NCBI RefSeq assembly: GCF_946902905.1
Contig: NZ_OX336385.1
Span: forward strand, 1,422,501 to 1,486,500
DNA from: Streptococcus sp. Marseille-Q6470
GTDB lineage: Bacteria; Bacillota; Bacilli; Lactobacillales; Streptococcaceae
Length of the DNA stretch: 64,000 nt
Reading direction: 5' to 3'
Positions within the stretch are counted from its first letter, which is position 1. Each line of letters opens with the position of its first letter. Of this stretch, positions 45,697 through 54,767 are shown one piece after another. Position numbers and translations under genes: made by a program. The notes beneath the pieces are model-generated. The model had not been told where the DNA came from. It did no database searches and saw nothing but the letters and a program-made list of their open reading frames with translations.

Positions 45697-46596
45697 ATGC
45701 CAAATCGTAGTAAGAATATCAACATGTTTCTCATGGATGGAGAAGTTACTGGGATAATTAAATGTACCTTGTCAAATTGGACAGGTGTGATCTATAAAAT
45801 TCCTCGAATTCAATTGGCAGATTTAAAATCACGTGATGAAATGAAGCAAAGCGGCATTTATTTCCTATTTGGTCGTGATGAGGATAAGCAAAAGGATGTT
45901 ACCTACATCGGGCAGGCGACGAATCGCAAAAATGGTGAAGGTGTCCTTTTACGTGTTCAGGAACATACTCGTGACAACCATGCAGATTATTTTAATGATG
46001 TGATTATTTTGACGACACAAAATAACTCCTTTGGACCCACAGAAATAAGTTACTTGGAAAATAAATTTACACAATTAGCAAAGGATGCGGGGCGCTTCAT
46101 TGTCAAAAATGGGAATGAGCCCAATTCTGGGAATGTAACAGAAGAAAAGCAGTCTGAGTTGGATGAGGTTGTAGAAAATACTTTGATGATTGTAGGAACC
46201 TTAGGGTACCGAGTGTTTGTTCCTATGACCAAGAAAACGGATCAGAATGTTTCTGATGAAAATTCAACTTATCTCTATTTGAAGCGAAAAACAAAGAAAT
46301 CAAATCGAATGATTGAAGCCATCTGTGAACAGACTTCGGAAGGTTTTGTTGTTTTAGAAGGCAGTCAAGTGGATGAGGTTGATTCACCCGCAATACCAGC
46401 AAGTCTAAAAGAATTGCGTAAGGAATTAATCAAATCAAATGTGATTAAAGATGGTGTTTTACAAGAAAAACAACTGTTCTCCAGCCCATCTTATGCAGCT
46501 GCTTTTGTACTAGGAATGAATACGAATGGACGAACGGATTGGAAAAATAAGGACGGCAAGACCTTAAAAGAATTAGAAGAATTGATAGAGTGTTAA
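45697..46596 (+). CDS. GIY-YIG nuclease family protein with DUF4357-like C-terminus
   Basis: The 299-residue protein has a GIY-YIG core near residues 50-130: SGIYFLFG, then VTYIGQATN, and a conserved-type Glu in ISYLENKF. The C-terminal region [28 protein letters not shown] matches DUF4357. Proteins with this architecture are widespread but uncharacterised, often lying with restriction systems or mobile DNA. It sits directly between the NUDIX gene and prmA (0- and 10-base gaps) and looks like an accessory insertion into a conserved operon. AT-rich codons differ from prmA. Confidence 0.75.
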   Translation: MPNRSKNINMFLMDGEVTGIIKCTLSNWTGVIYKIPRIQLADLKSRDEMKQSGIYFLFGRDEDKQKDVTYIGQATNRKNGEGVLLRVQEHTRDNHADYFNDVIILTTQNNSFGPTEISYLENKFTQLAKDAGRFIVKNGNEPNSGNVTEEKQSELDEVVENTLMIVGTLGYRVFVPMTKKTDQNVSDENSTYLYLKRKTKKSNRMIEAICEQTSEGFVVLEGSQVDEVDSPAIPASLKELRKELIKSNVIKDGVLQEKQLFSSPSYAAAFVLGMNTNGRTDWKNKDGKTLKELEELIEC

Positions 46597-46606
46597 GGAG
46601 AATCAG

Positions 46607-47557
46607 ATGGAAACATGGCAAGAGTTAAAAGTTACAGTGAAGCGTGAAGGTGAGGAGCTAGTCTCCAACCTCTTGATTGAGCTAGGAGCGCAGGGTGTTG
46701 CGATTGAAGACAGCATGGACTATGTGGGGAATGTGGATCGTTTTGGTGAAATTTTCCCAGAGGTTGAGCAACAGGAAGATATCGTGGTGACGGCCTACTA
46801 CCCGGACACGGTTGATGTAGCCGTTGTTGAAGCGGATTTGCAGGCGCGTCTAGCAGAATTGACGGACTTTATGGATCTGGGTGAAGTCAAGATTGGCACC
46901 ACTGCCTTGGCTGAGGAAGATTGGGCAGATAATTGGAAGAAATACTATGAACCAGCTCGCATTACCCATGACTTGACCATTGTGCCATCCTGGACGGATT
47001 ATGAGGCGACAGCTGGAGAAAAGATTATCAAGTTAGATCCTGGTATGGCCTTTGGAACAGGGACTCACCCAACGACTAAGATGAGTCTTTTTGCCTTGGA
47101 GCAGGTTCTTCGTGGTGGCGAAACAGTGCTAGATGTAGGAACTGGTTCAGGGGTTCTTTCTATTGCTAGCTCACTCCTAGGTGCCAAGGAAATCTTCGCC
47201 TATGACTTGGATGATGTGGCAGTTCGCGTTGCTCAGGAGAATATTGAGCTCAATCCTGGCATGGAAAACATCCATGTGGCACCAGGCGATTTGCTTAAAG
47301 GCGTGGAGATTGAGGCAGACGTCATCGTGGCCAACATCTTGGCGGATATCCTCATTCATCTGACGGATGATGCTTATCGCTTGGTCAAGGATGAAGGTTA
47401 CCTCATCATGAGTGGCATTATCAGGGACAAGTGGGACATGGTCCGTGAGTCAGCAGAAGCAGCTGGATTTTTCCTTGAAACTCATATGATTCAAGGGGAA
47501 TGGAATGCCTGTGTCTTCAAAAAAACTAAGGATATCTCTGGTGTGATTGGAGGCTAG
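46607..47557 (+). CDS. prmA: Ribosomal protein L11 methyltransferase
   Basis: The 316-residue enzyme trimethylates L11. The N-terminal substrate-recognition domain is followed by a SAM-binding domain with [18 protein letters not shown] near residue 175, and the active-site NILADIL motif near 245. RBS aaggaga. It is followed two bases later by rsmE, a common pairing. Confidence 0.95.
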   Translation: METWQELKVTVKREGEELVSNLLIELGAQGVAIEDSMDYVGNVDRFGEIFPEVEQQEDIVVTAYYPDTVDVAVVEADLQARLAELTDFMDLGEVKIGTTALAEEDWADNWKKYYEPARITHDLTIVPSWTDYEATAGEKIIKLDPGMAFGTGTHPTTKMSLFALEQVLRGGETVLDVGTGSGVLSIASSLLGAKEIFAYDLDDVAVRVAQENIELNPGMENIHVAPGDLLKGVEIEADVIVANILADILIHLTDDAYRLVKDEGYLIMSGIIRDKWDMVRESAEAAGFFLETHMIQGEWNACVFKKTKDISGVIGG

Positions 47558-47558
47558 C

Positions 47559-48302
47559 ATGCAACAGTATTTTGTAAAAGGTTTGGCTAGTTCTCCTGTC
47601 ACTATTGAGGACAAGGAAACCAGTAAGCACATGTTTCAGGTCATGCGCCTGAAGGAAAATGATGAGGTTACTTTGGTCTTTGATGATGGCATCAAGCGCT
47701 TGGCGCGCGTGGTAAATGTGGAAGCACGTCAGTTTGAGTTGGATGAAGAATTAGCTGACAATGTAGAACTACCAGTCCAAGTGACCATTGCCTCTGGCTT
47801 TCCCAAGGGAGATAAGCTGGAGTTTATCACTCAAAAAGTAACCGAGCTCGGAGCCAGCCAAATCTGGGCCTTTCCTGCTGACTGGTCAGTCGCCAAATGG
47901 GACGGCAAGAAATTGGGCAAAAAGGTTGAGAAGTTAGAAAAAATTGCCCTTGGAGCAGCAGAACAAAGCAAGCGGAACTTTGTTCCAAGCATAGAGCTGT
48001 TTGAGAGAAAATCAGACTTCTTAGCACAACTTGATCAGTTTGATCGTGTCGTGGTTGCTTATGAAGAGTCAGCCAAAGAAGGAGAATCAGCTGCGCTTAT
48101 CCAAGCTGTTGCTGGGTTAGAAAAGGGAGCTAAACTGCTCTTTATCTTTGGTCCAGAAGGTGGTTTATCCCCTGCAGAAATTGAATCTTTTGAAGCCAAA
48201 GGAGCAGTCCTTGCAGGACTTGGGCCTCGCATTCTACGAGCAGAAACAGCGCCACTTTATTCTCTATCAGCCATTAGTGTTTTGCTTGAATTGGAAAAAT
48301 AA
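47559..48302 (+). CDS. rsmE: 16S rRNA (uracil-1498-N3)-methyltransferase
   Basis: The 247-residue SPOUT-class enzyme starts at the ATG at 47559 (RBS ggagg), giving the family start MQQYFVKG. The PUA-like N-terminus is followed by the knotted C-terminal domain with IFGPEGGLSPAEIESF and LGPRILRAETAPLYSLSA. Partner of prmA in one operon. Confidence 0.94.
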   Translation: MQQYFVKGLASSPVTIEDKETSKHMFQVMRLKENDEVTLVFDDGIKRLARVVNVEARQFELDEELADNVELPVQVTIASGFPKGDKLEFITQKVTELGASQIWAFPADWSVAKWDGKKLGKKVEKLEKIALGAAEQSKRNFVPSIELFERKSDFLAQLDQFDRVVVAYEESAKEGESAALIQAVAGLEKGAKLLFIFGPEGGLSPAEIESFEAKGAVLAGLGPRILRAETAPLYSLSAISVLLELEK

Positions 48303-48311
48303 GAGACTATG

Positions 48312-48340
48312 AAAAAATCACCTAGAAAAGGTGATTTTTT
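48312..48340 (+). terminator. Terminator of prmA-rsmE operon
   Basis: Stem AAAAAATCACCT/AGGTGATTTTTT with a 4-base loop. Confidence 0.88.
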
Positions 48341-48342
48341 AT

Positions 48343-48525
48343 GCTCTTGAAATGGCGCGCGAAAGAGTCAATAAACGTATCCATGGCGGCAATGGAAACT
48401 TTGATTTTTTGATGATTTCGCAGAAAAAATGGATATCCAAACTGTTCCTAATCTTGTGTTCTATTAAAACAGGGCAAATCACACTATTTAGAGCAGGAGA
48501 GTATTCCTAGTCTTGATGAAAGATT
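48343..48525 (+). pseudogene. Degenerate thioredoxin-like gene fragment
   Basis: Pieces of one protein are spread over different frames: MARERVNKRIHGGNGNFDF, then DDFAEKMDIQTVPNLVFY (a thioredoxin-fold TVP cis-proline segment), then KTGQITLFRAGEYS, then SLDERLV. At least two or three frameshifts are needed to join them. The N-terminal half with the CxxC motif is missing. It is a gene relic with no RBS. Confidence 0.5.
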
Positions 48526-48576
48526 AGTTTAACTAACACAAAAATGACTCTGGAAATTGAAATCATAGAGATGATA

Positions 48577-48611
48577 AAAGAGGTTGGATTATTATCCAAC
48601 CTCTTTTTTTT
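48577..48611. terminator. Terminator of the acetoin reductase gene
   Basis: Stem AAAAGAGGTTGGAT/ATCCAACCTCTTTT with A and T runs; it can serve both strands. Confidence 0.85.
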
Positions 48612-48614
48612 ATC

Positions 48615-49379
48615 TTAATGGAATTGCATACCACCATCGACGATAATGGTTTGACCTGTAATGTAGTTTGAATCTGGTCCAGCAAGGAAGCTAACCGCTG
48701 CAGCGACATCTTCTGGCTCAGATAGGCGTTTCAATGTAATATCTTTTGCGAATGTTTGCATACCCCATTCGTCGTCTTTTCCTGCATTTTTCCCAACTTC
48801 ATGAGCGATATCATACATCATTGGTGTTTTAACGATACCTGGAGCATAAGCGTTGACAGTGATGCCAGAATCAGCTAAATCACGCGCTAATGTTTGAGTA
48901 ATACCGCGAACAGCGAATTTTGTACCGCCATATACAGTCAAGTTTGGATTTCCGACAACACCTGCTTGGGAAGTAGCATTGATAATTTTACCACCGTGAC
49001 CAAGTGCTTTGAATTGAGCTTGAGCAGCTTGTGCTCCCCAGATTACCCCACCGACGTTAATAGCAAAAGTGCGAGCAAATTGTTCCTCTGTAATTGTATC
49101 AAGAGGTGTAGTAGGAGCGACACCAGCGTTGTTTACGACAACGTTCAAGTCTCCGAAATGATCGACAACTTTTTGGAAAGCTGCAGAAACTTCTGCTTGT
49201 TTAGACACATCAGCTACAACAGCAAAAGCCTTGTCTGCTGACAATTCAGCAACTGCTTTTTCAGCTGTTTCAGCATTATAGTCCAAAACCCCAACCTTAA
49301 AACCATCTTGAACCAAGCGTTTTGCGATTGCAAAACCGATTCCTTGACCTGCACCTGTAACAATAGCTACTTTAGGCAT
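48615..49379 (-). CDS. butA: Diacetyl/acetoin reductase (short-chain dehydrogenase)
   Basis: The 254-residue SDR has the cofactor motif TGAGQGIG near residue 9, NNAG near 86, and the Ser-Tyr-Lys catalytic set in [23 protein letters not shown]. The IINATSQAG and [11 protein letters not shown] segments match acetoin reductases that interconvert diacetyl, acetoin and 2,3-butanediol with NADH. RBS aaaggagg. It stands alone. Confidence 0.85.
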   Translation of the reverse strand: MPKVAIVTGAGQGIGFAIAKRLVQDGFKVGVLDYNAETAEKAVAELSADKAFAVVADVSKQAEVSAAFQKVVDHFGDLNVVVNNAGVAPTTPLDTITEEQFARTFAINVGGVIWGAQAAQAQFKALGHGGKIINATSQAGVVGNPNLTVYGGTKFAVRGITQTLARDLADSGITVNAYAPGIVKTPMMYDIAHEVGKNAGKDDEWGMQTFAKDITLKRLSEPEDVAAAVSFLAGPDSNYITGQTIIVDGGMQFH

Positions 49380-49486
49380 ATGATTCCTCCTTTGGTATCT
49401 ATGATACCGTTCAAACGTTCAAAAAGAACAGCAAAGGGTTAGAAGTGAGTAGTGATAAGTTTCTAAAAGAAGCCCTATCACTTTTT

Positions 49487-49515
49487 AGTATACAACTTTG
49501 TGAAATTTGTGTCAA
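49487..49515 (-). promoter_or_regulatory. butA promoter
   Basis: Minus-strand TTGACA, 17-base spacer, TATACT. The -10 region (AAGTTGTATACTAA) is identical to that of the MarR gene promoter at 51562-51576. A hairpin AGTGATA/TATCACT (49451-49478) lies in the leader. Confidence 0.75.
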
Positions 49516-49652
49516 ACAAAGACTGATTTTTAGAAAAATGAATATTTTTCAAGATCAAAATGATTGAAAACTTTACTTTGCAAGGTTTAGAGTTAGAGAA
49601 ATAAAACTATCGTGTAAAGGGAAAAAGGCCACAATATTTCCAAGCACATTTC

Positions 49653-49681
49653 TTGAAACCCTTTCCTTCTTCTGATAGACT
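49653..49681 (+). promoter_or_regulatory. Aquaporin gene promoter
   Basis: TTGAAA (49653-49658), 17 bases, TAGACT (49676-49681), 31 bases before the ATG. Confidence 0.65.
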
Positions 49682-49711
49682 AATACATAGTTTGAAAAAA
49701 GGAGACTTATC

Positions 49712-50380
49712 ATGAAAAAATTTGTTGCTGAATTAATCGGTACTTTTATGCTTGTGTTCATCGGAACAGGAGCTGTTGTTTTTGGAAATGGTGTTGAAGG
49801 ACTTGGACACCTTGGGATTGCTCTTGCTTTTGGTTTAGCAATCGTAGTCGCAGCCTTCTCAATCGGAACTGTTTCAGGTGCTCACTTAAACCCGGCTGTT
49901 TCTATCGCTATGTTTGTGAACAAACGTTTGTCATCTTCAGAGCTTGTAAACTACATCCTTGGTCAAGTAGTTGGTGCTTTCCTTGCATCTGCTTCTGTAT
50001 TCTTCCTCTTAGCGAATTCAGGTATGTCAACTGCAAGTCTTGGTGAAAATGCCTTGGCAAACGGAGTAACTGTCTTTGGTGGTTTCTTGTTTGAAACAAT
50101 TGCAACATTCTTGTTTGTTTTGGTGATCATGACTGTAACATCAGCAAGCAAAGGTAATGGCGCTATTGCTGGTTTGGTCATCGGTTTGTCATTGACAGCT
50201 TTGATCCTTGTTGGATTGAATATTACTGGCCTTTCAGTAAACCCAGCTCGTAGCTTGGCTCCTGCTGTATTGGTAGGTGGCGCAGCCCTTCAACAAGTTT
50301 GGATTTTCATCCTTGCACCAATCGTTGGTGGAGTTCTTGCAGCTCTTGTTGCTAAAAACTTCCTTGGAACTGAAGAATAA
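49712..50380 (+). CDS. Aquaporin family (MIP) channel
   Basis: The 222-residue protein has six membrane helices and both MIP half-helices: SGAHLNPAVS near residue 62 and LSVNPARSLAPAV near 176. The second motif (NPAR followed by Ser) and the compact length fit water-selective or broad aquaporins better than long-loop glycerol facilitators, but selectivity needs testing. Strong aaggaga RBS, monocistronic. Confidence 0.88.
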   Translation: MKKFVAELIGTFMLVFIGTGAVVFGNGVEGLGHLGIALAFGLAIVVAAFSIGTVSGAHLNPAVSIAMFVNKRLSSSELVNYILGQVVGAFLASASVFFLLANSGMSTASLGENALANGVTVFGGFLFETIATFLFVLVIMTVTSASKGNGAIAGLVIGLSLTALILVGLNITGLSVNPARSLAPAVLVGGAALQQVWIFILAPIVGGVLAALVAKNFLGTEE

Positions 50381-50389
50381 TTGAAACTC

Positions 50390-50426
50390 AAAAAACCTAC
50401 TCTTCATACAGGAGAGTAGGTTTTTT
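50390..50426 (+). terminator. Aquaporin gene terminator
   Basis: Stem AAAAACCTACTCT/AGAGTAGGTTTTT with a 9-base loop. Confidence 0.85.
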
Positions 50427-50435
50427 ATATATTAT

Positions 50436-50464
50436 AATCCCCCATGATAAGAGGTGGGGGATTT
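50436..50464 (-). terminator. trxA terminator
   Basis: Stem AATCCCCCA/TGGGGGATT, 5 bases after the trxA stop on the minus strand, followed by an AT-rich run. Confidence 0.75.
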
Positions 50465-50469
50465 TATAA

Positions 50470-50784
50470 TTAACTCAATTCAGCAACGATGGCTTTGATT
50501 TGTTCAGCAGTGTGGACACCTGCAACTTGTTTAACAACTTGTCCATCTTTCTTGAAAAGAAGAGTAGGGATAGACATGATTCCAAATGCACGAGCTGTGT
50601 TTGGATTTTCGTCAACGTCCATTTTAACGATTTTCAAGACATCTTCTGAAAGTTCTTCAGACAATTTGTCCAAGATTGGACCTTGCATACGACATGGACC
50701 ACACCAAGTTGCCCAGAAGTCTACTAAGACCAATCCGTCTTTAGTTTCTTGTTCAAATGTTGCATCTGTAATTGCTTTTGCCAT
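50470..50784 (-). CDS. trxA: Thioredoxin
   Basis: The 104-residue protein has the active site WCGPC (Cys28 and Cys31), the buried Asp22 and the cis-proline segment SIPTLLF. It is the general dithiol reductant. It follows the DUF4649 gene by 14 bases (RBS aaggaga) in a two-gene operon. Confidence 0.96.
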   Translation of the reverse strand: MAKAITDATFEQETKDGLVLVDFWATWCGPCRMQGPILDKLSEELSEDVLKIVKMDVDENPNTARAFGIMSIPTLLFKKDGQVVKQVAGVHTAEQIKAIVAELS

Positions 50785-50798
50785 AGTATTTCTCCTTT

Positions 50799-51020
50799 TT
50801 AGTTATATTGGCTTAAATCTTGTTTCATGAGATAGAAGAAAACATCCCCATAAGTCCCATGGTAGTCCAGAACATGACCATTGTAGGTTAGTTTTTGGAC
50901 AGGGTAGTAGTCTGCGACACCAATCAGGCAGGCATGTTGAGAACGTTCAAATTCTTCGTATGACTCGAATGTTACGGTTCTCTCTTGCTTACTGGCATCA
51001 AGATAAGTGATTTCAATCAT
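50799..51020 (-). CDS. Small conserved protein (DUF4649-like)
   Basis: The 73-residue protein, starting MIEITYLDASKQERTVTFES, is soluble, with alternating strands and a Tyr-rich C-terminus. It resembles streptococcal DUF4649 proteins. It precedes trxA in the same operon. The RBS aaaggag lies 7 bases before the start. Function unknown. Confidence 0.75.
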   Translation of the reverse strand: MIEITYLDASKQERTVTFESYEEFERSQHACLIGVADYYPVQKLTYNGHVLDYHGTYGDVFFYLMKQDLSQYN

Positions 51021-51049
51021 AGGATTCTCCTTTGCTAAATCATGTCTTC

Positions 51050-51099
51050 ATTTTACTCCTTGTAAAAAGGAATGTCAAGAAAATTGATTGCGCACGCAA
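51050..51099 (-). promoter_or_regulatory. Promoter of DUF4649-trxA with upstream operator
   Basis: Minus-strand TTGACA (51073-51078), 17 bases, TAAAAT (51050-51055). Ten bases upstream of the -35 box lies TTGCGCACGCAA (51088-51099), an inverted repeat of TTGCG around CA. The identical 12-mer occurs in the promoter of the MarR gene, so the MarR protein probably controls both. Confidence 0.7.
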
Positions 51100-51114
51100 G
51101 TTTTTTAAAAAACT

Positions 51115-51495
51115 TTAAGATAACCAACTTGCTTTTGTTTCTAGACTTTCTTCGACTGCTTTTTGTAGATAAGCAAGAGTCGTCTGGCCCTCCTTAGTGA
51201 GGCAGATAAAACTAGCTCGCTTGTCTTGGTCACAACATCTCCGACTAAGTAAACCGCAGTTTTTTGCTTCTAGGCGTGCCACCATCCGTGATACAGCGCT
51301 AGGGCTCAGATGAAGTTTATCTGGCAAGTCAATCTGTCTCAAAGATTTTTCTTGAGCTTGATTTAAAAAGTGCAAGAGATAAAATTCCTTGAGCGTAAGA
51401 CTCTGTTCGCTCTGCTCAGCAATAGTTTGTTCTAAAATAGCTTCCAGCTCGACTTGTCGGCGGTTGAAGTCAAACCATTTTTCTAAGTAAGTCAC
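51115..51495 (-). CDS. MarR-family transcriptional regulator
   Basis: The ~126-residue protein starts at GTG 51495 behind a strong aaaggag RBS; a longer frame from ATG 51540 lacks an RBS and runs through this one. The winged helix (LRQIDLPDKLHLSPSAVSRMVARLEAKNCG) is intact. Several cysteines (CGLLSRRCC, and ICLTK) cluster in the wing and could make it redox-sensitive, which would fit control of thioredoxin (inference). Identical operator 12-mers lie on both sides of the gene. Confidence 0.82.
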   Translation of the reverse strand: MTYLEKWFDFNRRQVELEAILEQTIAEQSEQSLTLKEFYLLHFLNQAQEKSLRQIDLPDKLHLSPSAVSRMVARLEAKNCGLLSRRCCDQDKRASFICLTKEGQTTLAYLQKAVEESLETKASWLS

Positions 51496-51549
51496 GTCAA
51501 TCTCCTTTCCTATATAATAGTTGTAAATAGCTTTATACATCTAAGATGC

Positions 51550-51592
51550 TTGCGCACGCAATTAGTATACAACTTTTTAGATGAGATAGCAA
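51550..51592 (-). promoter_or_regulatory. MarR gene promoter and operator
   Basis: Minus-strand TTGCTA, 17 bases, TATACT (51564-51569), directly followed by the operator TTGCG-CA-CGCAA (51550-51561). Binding would block initiation, so autorepression is likely. The divergent lrgA gene starts 116 bases away. Confidence 0.72.
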
Positions 51593-51676
51593 GAAGGATG
51601 TTTCTTGTGTATTTCCTTGAAATTTTCTGAAAAAAGAGTAAACTGGTATGCAGAAAGTCTATTTGTGGAGTATACG

Positions 51677-52051
51677 ATGAAGTTATATGTTCAGTTAATG
51701 ATTCTCTTTGTCATTTCGCTGATTGGTGAGGGAATTTCTAGCTTTTTCCATTTGCCTATCCCTGGAAGCATTATCGGTTTGATTATTTTATTTTTGGCCT
51801 TGCAGTTCAAGTGGCTGCGGGTACGACATGTCAACATGGTTGGGAATTTTCTTCTCGCCAACATGACCATCCTCTTTCTGCCTCCTGCAGTTGGGATTAT
51901 GGAGAAATTTGATGTGATAGCTCCTTATTTATTACCGATTATCTTGATTGTCTTTTTTGCGGCAGTGATCAATATTATCTTGATTGCGCTGGTCGTCCAG
52001 TTTATCAAAAATCGTTATGAAGGGGATTACGAAGAAAGAGGTGCCAAATGA
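51677..52051 (+). CDS. lrgA: Holin-like protein, CidA/LrgA family
   Basis: The 124-residue protein has four membrane helices and the family motif LPIPGSIIGLIILF near residue 30. The ATG at 51677 follows ggag. LrgA/LrgB modulate murein hydrolase activity and, in streptococci, pyruvate or lactate uptake. Its stop overlaps the lrgB start by 4 bases (ATGA). Confidence 0.88.
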   Translation: MKLYVQLMILFVISLIGEGISSFFHLPIPGSIIGLIILFLALQFKWLRVRHVNMVGNFLLANMTILFLPPAVGIMEKFDVIAPYLLPIILIVFFAAVINIILIALVVQFIKNRYEGDYEERGAK

Positions 52052-52743
52052 GCGAATTTGTATCCAATCCACTTTTTGGGATAGCCTTGTCTATCCTAGC
52101 CTATCTCGGAGGGATGATTATCTTTAGACGCTACCCTCATCCTCTGACAACTCCTTTGCTACTAGCGACCTTATTTATCATTGCATTTCTGAAATTGACG
52201 GGTATTTCTTACGCTGCCTATTATCAAGGTGGGGTTTATCTCAACAACTTGATTGTACCCTCGACAGTAGCACTCGGGATTCCTCTCTATAAAAGTTTTC
52301 ACCTCATGAAGCATCACGTTAGAAGTATTCTACTAGGCAGTCTTCTAGCAGTCATCGTCAATACCACTTTTACAGCCCTAGTCGCTAAATTTTTCGGTAT
52401 GGATTTCTTCTTAGCAATTTCGCTTTTCCCAAAGTCTGTAACGACGGCCATGGCGGTTGGAATTACGGAAAAGCTACAAGGGATCACAACAATCACCTTG
52501 GTAGTTGTGGTAGCAACTGGCATTTTGACTAGCGTTATTGGACCAACACTTTTAAAATGGCTGAAAATAGATGATCCAGTAGCTGCCGGTCTAGCCCTAG
52601 GAGGAACGGGTCACGCCGTTGGAACTGGGACAGCATTCCGTTATGGTTCTGTTGCAGGTGCCATGGCTGGTTTGGCTATCGGTGTCACCGGTATTCTCTA
52701 CGTATTTGTCAGTCCCATCGTAGCAGGTTTGATATTGAGTTAA
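52048..52743 (+). CDS. lrgB: LrgB family membrane protein
   Basis: The 231-residue protein has about six to eight membrane helices and LrgB motifs FPKSVTTAMAVGITEKL and GLALGGTGHAVGTGTAFRYG. It is translationally coupled to lrgA, and the pair acts as a membrane complex. Terminator follows. Confidence 0.9.
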   Translation: MSEFVSNPLFGIALSILAYLGGMIIFRRYPHPLTTPLLLATLFIIAFLKLTGISYAAYYQGGVYLNNLIVPSTVALGIPLYKSFHLMKHHVRSILLGSLLAVIVNTTFTALVAKFFGMDFFLAISLFPKSVTTAMAVGITEKLQGITTITLVVVVATGILTSVIGPTLLKWLKIDDPVAAGLALGGTGHAVGTGTAFRYGSVAGAMAGLAIGVTGILYVFVSPIVAGLILS

Positions 52744-52776
52744 AAAATAAGAATTTTATATTTCTTTGTGTAAAAA

Positions 52777-52807
52777 GAAGCCCCTAGCTTTATTTGCTAG
52801 GGGCTTC
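52777..52807. terminator. Terminator between lrgB and ABC permease gene
   Basis: A perfect 12-bp stem GAAGCCCCTAGC/GCTAGGGGCTTC between convergent genes. Confidence 0.85.
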
Positions 52808-52812
52808 ATTCA

Positions 52813-53544
52813 TTATTGTAAGTTTACTTTATTCTTTAAGATATAGTAGGTGCCGAGATAGAAGCCGACGCTAAGGATTAAGTCCTTGAAAATTTCAAAG
52901 GATAATACCCAATTGTAGTCGAAATCGATGCGAAGATTTAGGGTGATAAAACCAAGGACTATTTGGATAGCGATGTAGGCGACAACCGCAAGAGCTGTAC
53001 GGTATTCATTAAAGAGTTGACCGATAGAGATAGAAAAGTAGATACAAAGGATACTTGCAAGAGTGTTAACGATATAGGAAATCAAGGCTAACCAGAAATC
53101 ATCTTGATAATTTTTGAGAATAAAATCGGCAACGTTGGATATTAAGACGTCTGGTTGAATCATGGACATGATGATGTAAAGACTAAAAAGGAAAACCACT
53201 GTACTTGCCAAAGACCAAACAAAGGCTCCAAGAAGTTTAGCGGAGAGGATCTGGTGTTCAGATACTGGCAGGGTGAGAGTTAAATAGCCACGACGATCGT
53301 AAACGCTTCCCTTAAATCGTTGAATAATCAAAATCAAGGTTGAGATACTCAAAGTAATAACCAGACCCCCAAAAACCAGAGATAGAAATACTAACATGAC
53401 AACACCCTTGTCTTGATAATAGGTACTAGTGAGGGTGCTGCCCTGAATTCCTATGATGACAGATAGGGATAGTACAGCAGCATAGAGGGCTAAAAACCAT
53501 TTGTTGACATTTTTAAATTCATAACGAACTAAATTCCAAAACAT
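52813..53544 (-). CDS. ABC transporter permease (ABC-2 type)
   Basis: The 243-residue protein has six hydrophobic segments (near 17-36, 48-75, 100-130, 145-170, 180-205, 222-238) and no ATPase motifs. It is the third gene of a GntR-ATPase-permease operon, the arrangement of YtrA-type regulated exporters involved in envelope stress or antibiotic response. Substrate unknown. Confidence 0.82.
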   Translation of the reverse strand: MFWNLVRYEFKNVNKWFLALYAAVLSLSVIIGIQGSTLTSTYYQDKGVVMLVFLSLVFGGLVITLSISTLILIIQRFKGSVYDRRGYLTLTLPVSEHQILSAKLLGAFVWSLASTVVFLFSLYIIMSMIQPDVLISNVADFILKNYQDDFWLALISYIVNTLASILCIYFSISIGQLFNEYRTALAVVAYIAIQIVLGFITLNLRIDFDYNWVLSFEIFKDLILSVGFYLGTYYILKNKVNLQ

Positions 53545-53559
53545 AAGAATCTCCTTTAA

Positions 53560-54255
53560 CTAGGCTTTGAATTCGTGACGGAAGAGCTGGTCGATAGACT
53601 CTCCTGATTCGTAGCGAATATCATCCACATTTCCTTGACGGACAACTTTTCCATCCTTGAGGAAGACAATCTCATCCAAGATTGGTTCGATGTCTGAAAT
53701 CAAGTGAGTTGAAATCAAGACAGTCGAAGTTGGAGAGTAGTTGTTGATGATGGTGTTCAAGATGTAGTCACGAGCTGCAGGATCGACACCACCGATTGGT
53801 TCGTCAAGGACGTATAGACGAGCATCACGACTCATGACAAGGATTAACTGAACCTTTTCTTTGTTCCCTTTTGAGAGTTTCTTGAAACGGCTATTCTCGT
53901 CGATGCCAAGGTCACGAAGAAGACCTTGAGCACGCTCCAGATTGAAATCTTTATAGAAGGTCTTGAAAAAGGTAAGAGCTTCTTTGACCTTCATCTGTTC
54001 GTTGAGATAGGTCGTATCAGGTAGATAAGAAACGATAGCCTTAGTTGCTGGGCTTGGTTCCATATCGTTGATAAGAATACGCCCACCATCAGGTTGTAAC
54101 AAGCCGTTGATTAGTTTAATCAGGGTTGTTTTTCCAGAACCGTTTGGGCCAAGGAGACCCACAATCTTTCCTGCTGGAATTTCAAGGGAAACATTTTGAA
54201 GAGCAGGGCTTGCTCCATAGAATTTTGAAACATTTTCAAACGTTAACAAGGTCAT
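53560..54255 (-). CDS. ABC transporter ATP-binding protein
   Basis: The 231-residue ATPase has Walker A GPNGSGKTT near residue 36, the signature LSKGNKEKVQL near 133, Walker B LYVLDEPIGGVDP near 155 and the H-loop STHLI near 190. It is coupled to the GntR gene (3-base gap) and to the permease gene (15-base gap). Confidence 0.92.
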   Translation of the reverse strand: MTLLTFENVSKFYGASPALQNVSLEIPAGKIVGLLGPNGSGKTTLIKLINGLLQPDGGRILINDMEPSPATKAIVSYLPDTTYLNEQMKVKEALTFFKTFYKDFNLERAQGLLRDLGIDENSRFKKLSKGNKEKVQLILVMSRDARLYVLDEPIGGVDPAARDYILNTIINNYSPTSTVLISTHLISDIEPILDEIVFLKDGKVVRQGNVDDIRYESGESIDQLFRHEFKA

Positions 54256-54258
54256 AGT

Positions 54259-54624
54259 CTAAACTCCTTCAATATAATCTCTCAAAACAGTTGGTAGTTC
54301 TTCTTTTTCATAGCCAAATTCTACCATGCCTGTTACAAATTGCTGCAGCTGTTCTTCTGATAGTTGCTTCCGAGATTGGAGGATTAAGTCCAAGTCCTCG
54401 GTGACAAAACGCCCTGCAGTCCGCTTGGTGTAAACGAAGCCTTCTCTTTCTAAGTCTGATAGGGCGCGTTGGATGGTATTAGGATTGACGCCAGCCTCGC
54501 TAGCCAGTTCTCTGACAGTTGGCAGTTGTTGGTTGGGTTCTAGTTTATGGGAAACGATTTGCAGTTTGATCTTATCCATTATCTGCAAATAAATGGGTTT
54601 GTTGTTATCAAATGTCCAGGACAT
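54259..54624 (-). CDS. GntR-family regulator (YtrA subfamily)
   Basis: The ~121-residue protein has a winged helix (KPIYLQIMDKIKLQIVSHKL...LPTVRELASEAGVNPNTIQRALSDLEREG) and only a short C-terminal dimer helix, as in the YtrA type. The ATG at 54624 follows aaaggag. It probably represses its own ABC operon. Confidence 0.88.
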   Translation of the reverse strand: MSWTFDNNKPIYLQIMDKIKLQIVSHKLEPNQQLPTVRELASEAGVNPNTIQRALSDLEREGFVYTKRTAGRFVTEDLDLILQSRKQLSEEQLQQFVTGMVEFGYEKEELPTVLRDYIEGV

Positions 54625-54730
54625 CACGGTCTCCTTTCTACAATTTCTTTTTGTGTCACTTAAATAATACAACTAAACAAAAAACTTGTCAAGCCAAAAG
54701 GAGAATTATTTTGGGAATTGCTTAAAAAAA

Positions 54731-54739
54731 TGGTATAAT
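54731..54739 (+). promoter_or_regulatory. nrdR-dnaB-dnaI promoter, extended -10
   Basis: Extended -10 TGGTATAAT, 28 bases before the nrdR ATG. Confidence 0.6.
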
Positions 54740-54767
54740 GAAAAGAAAACGACAAGGAGGGGAAGGC

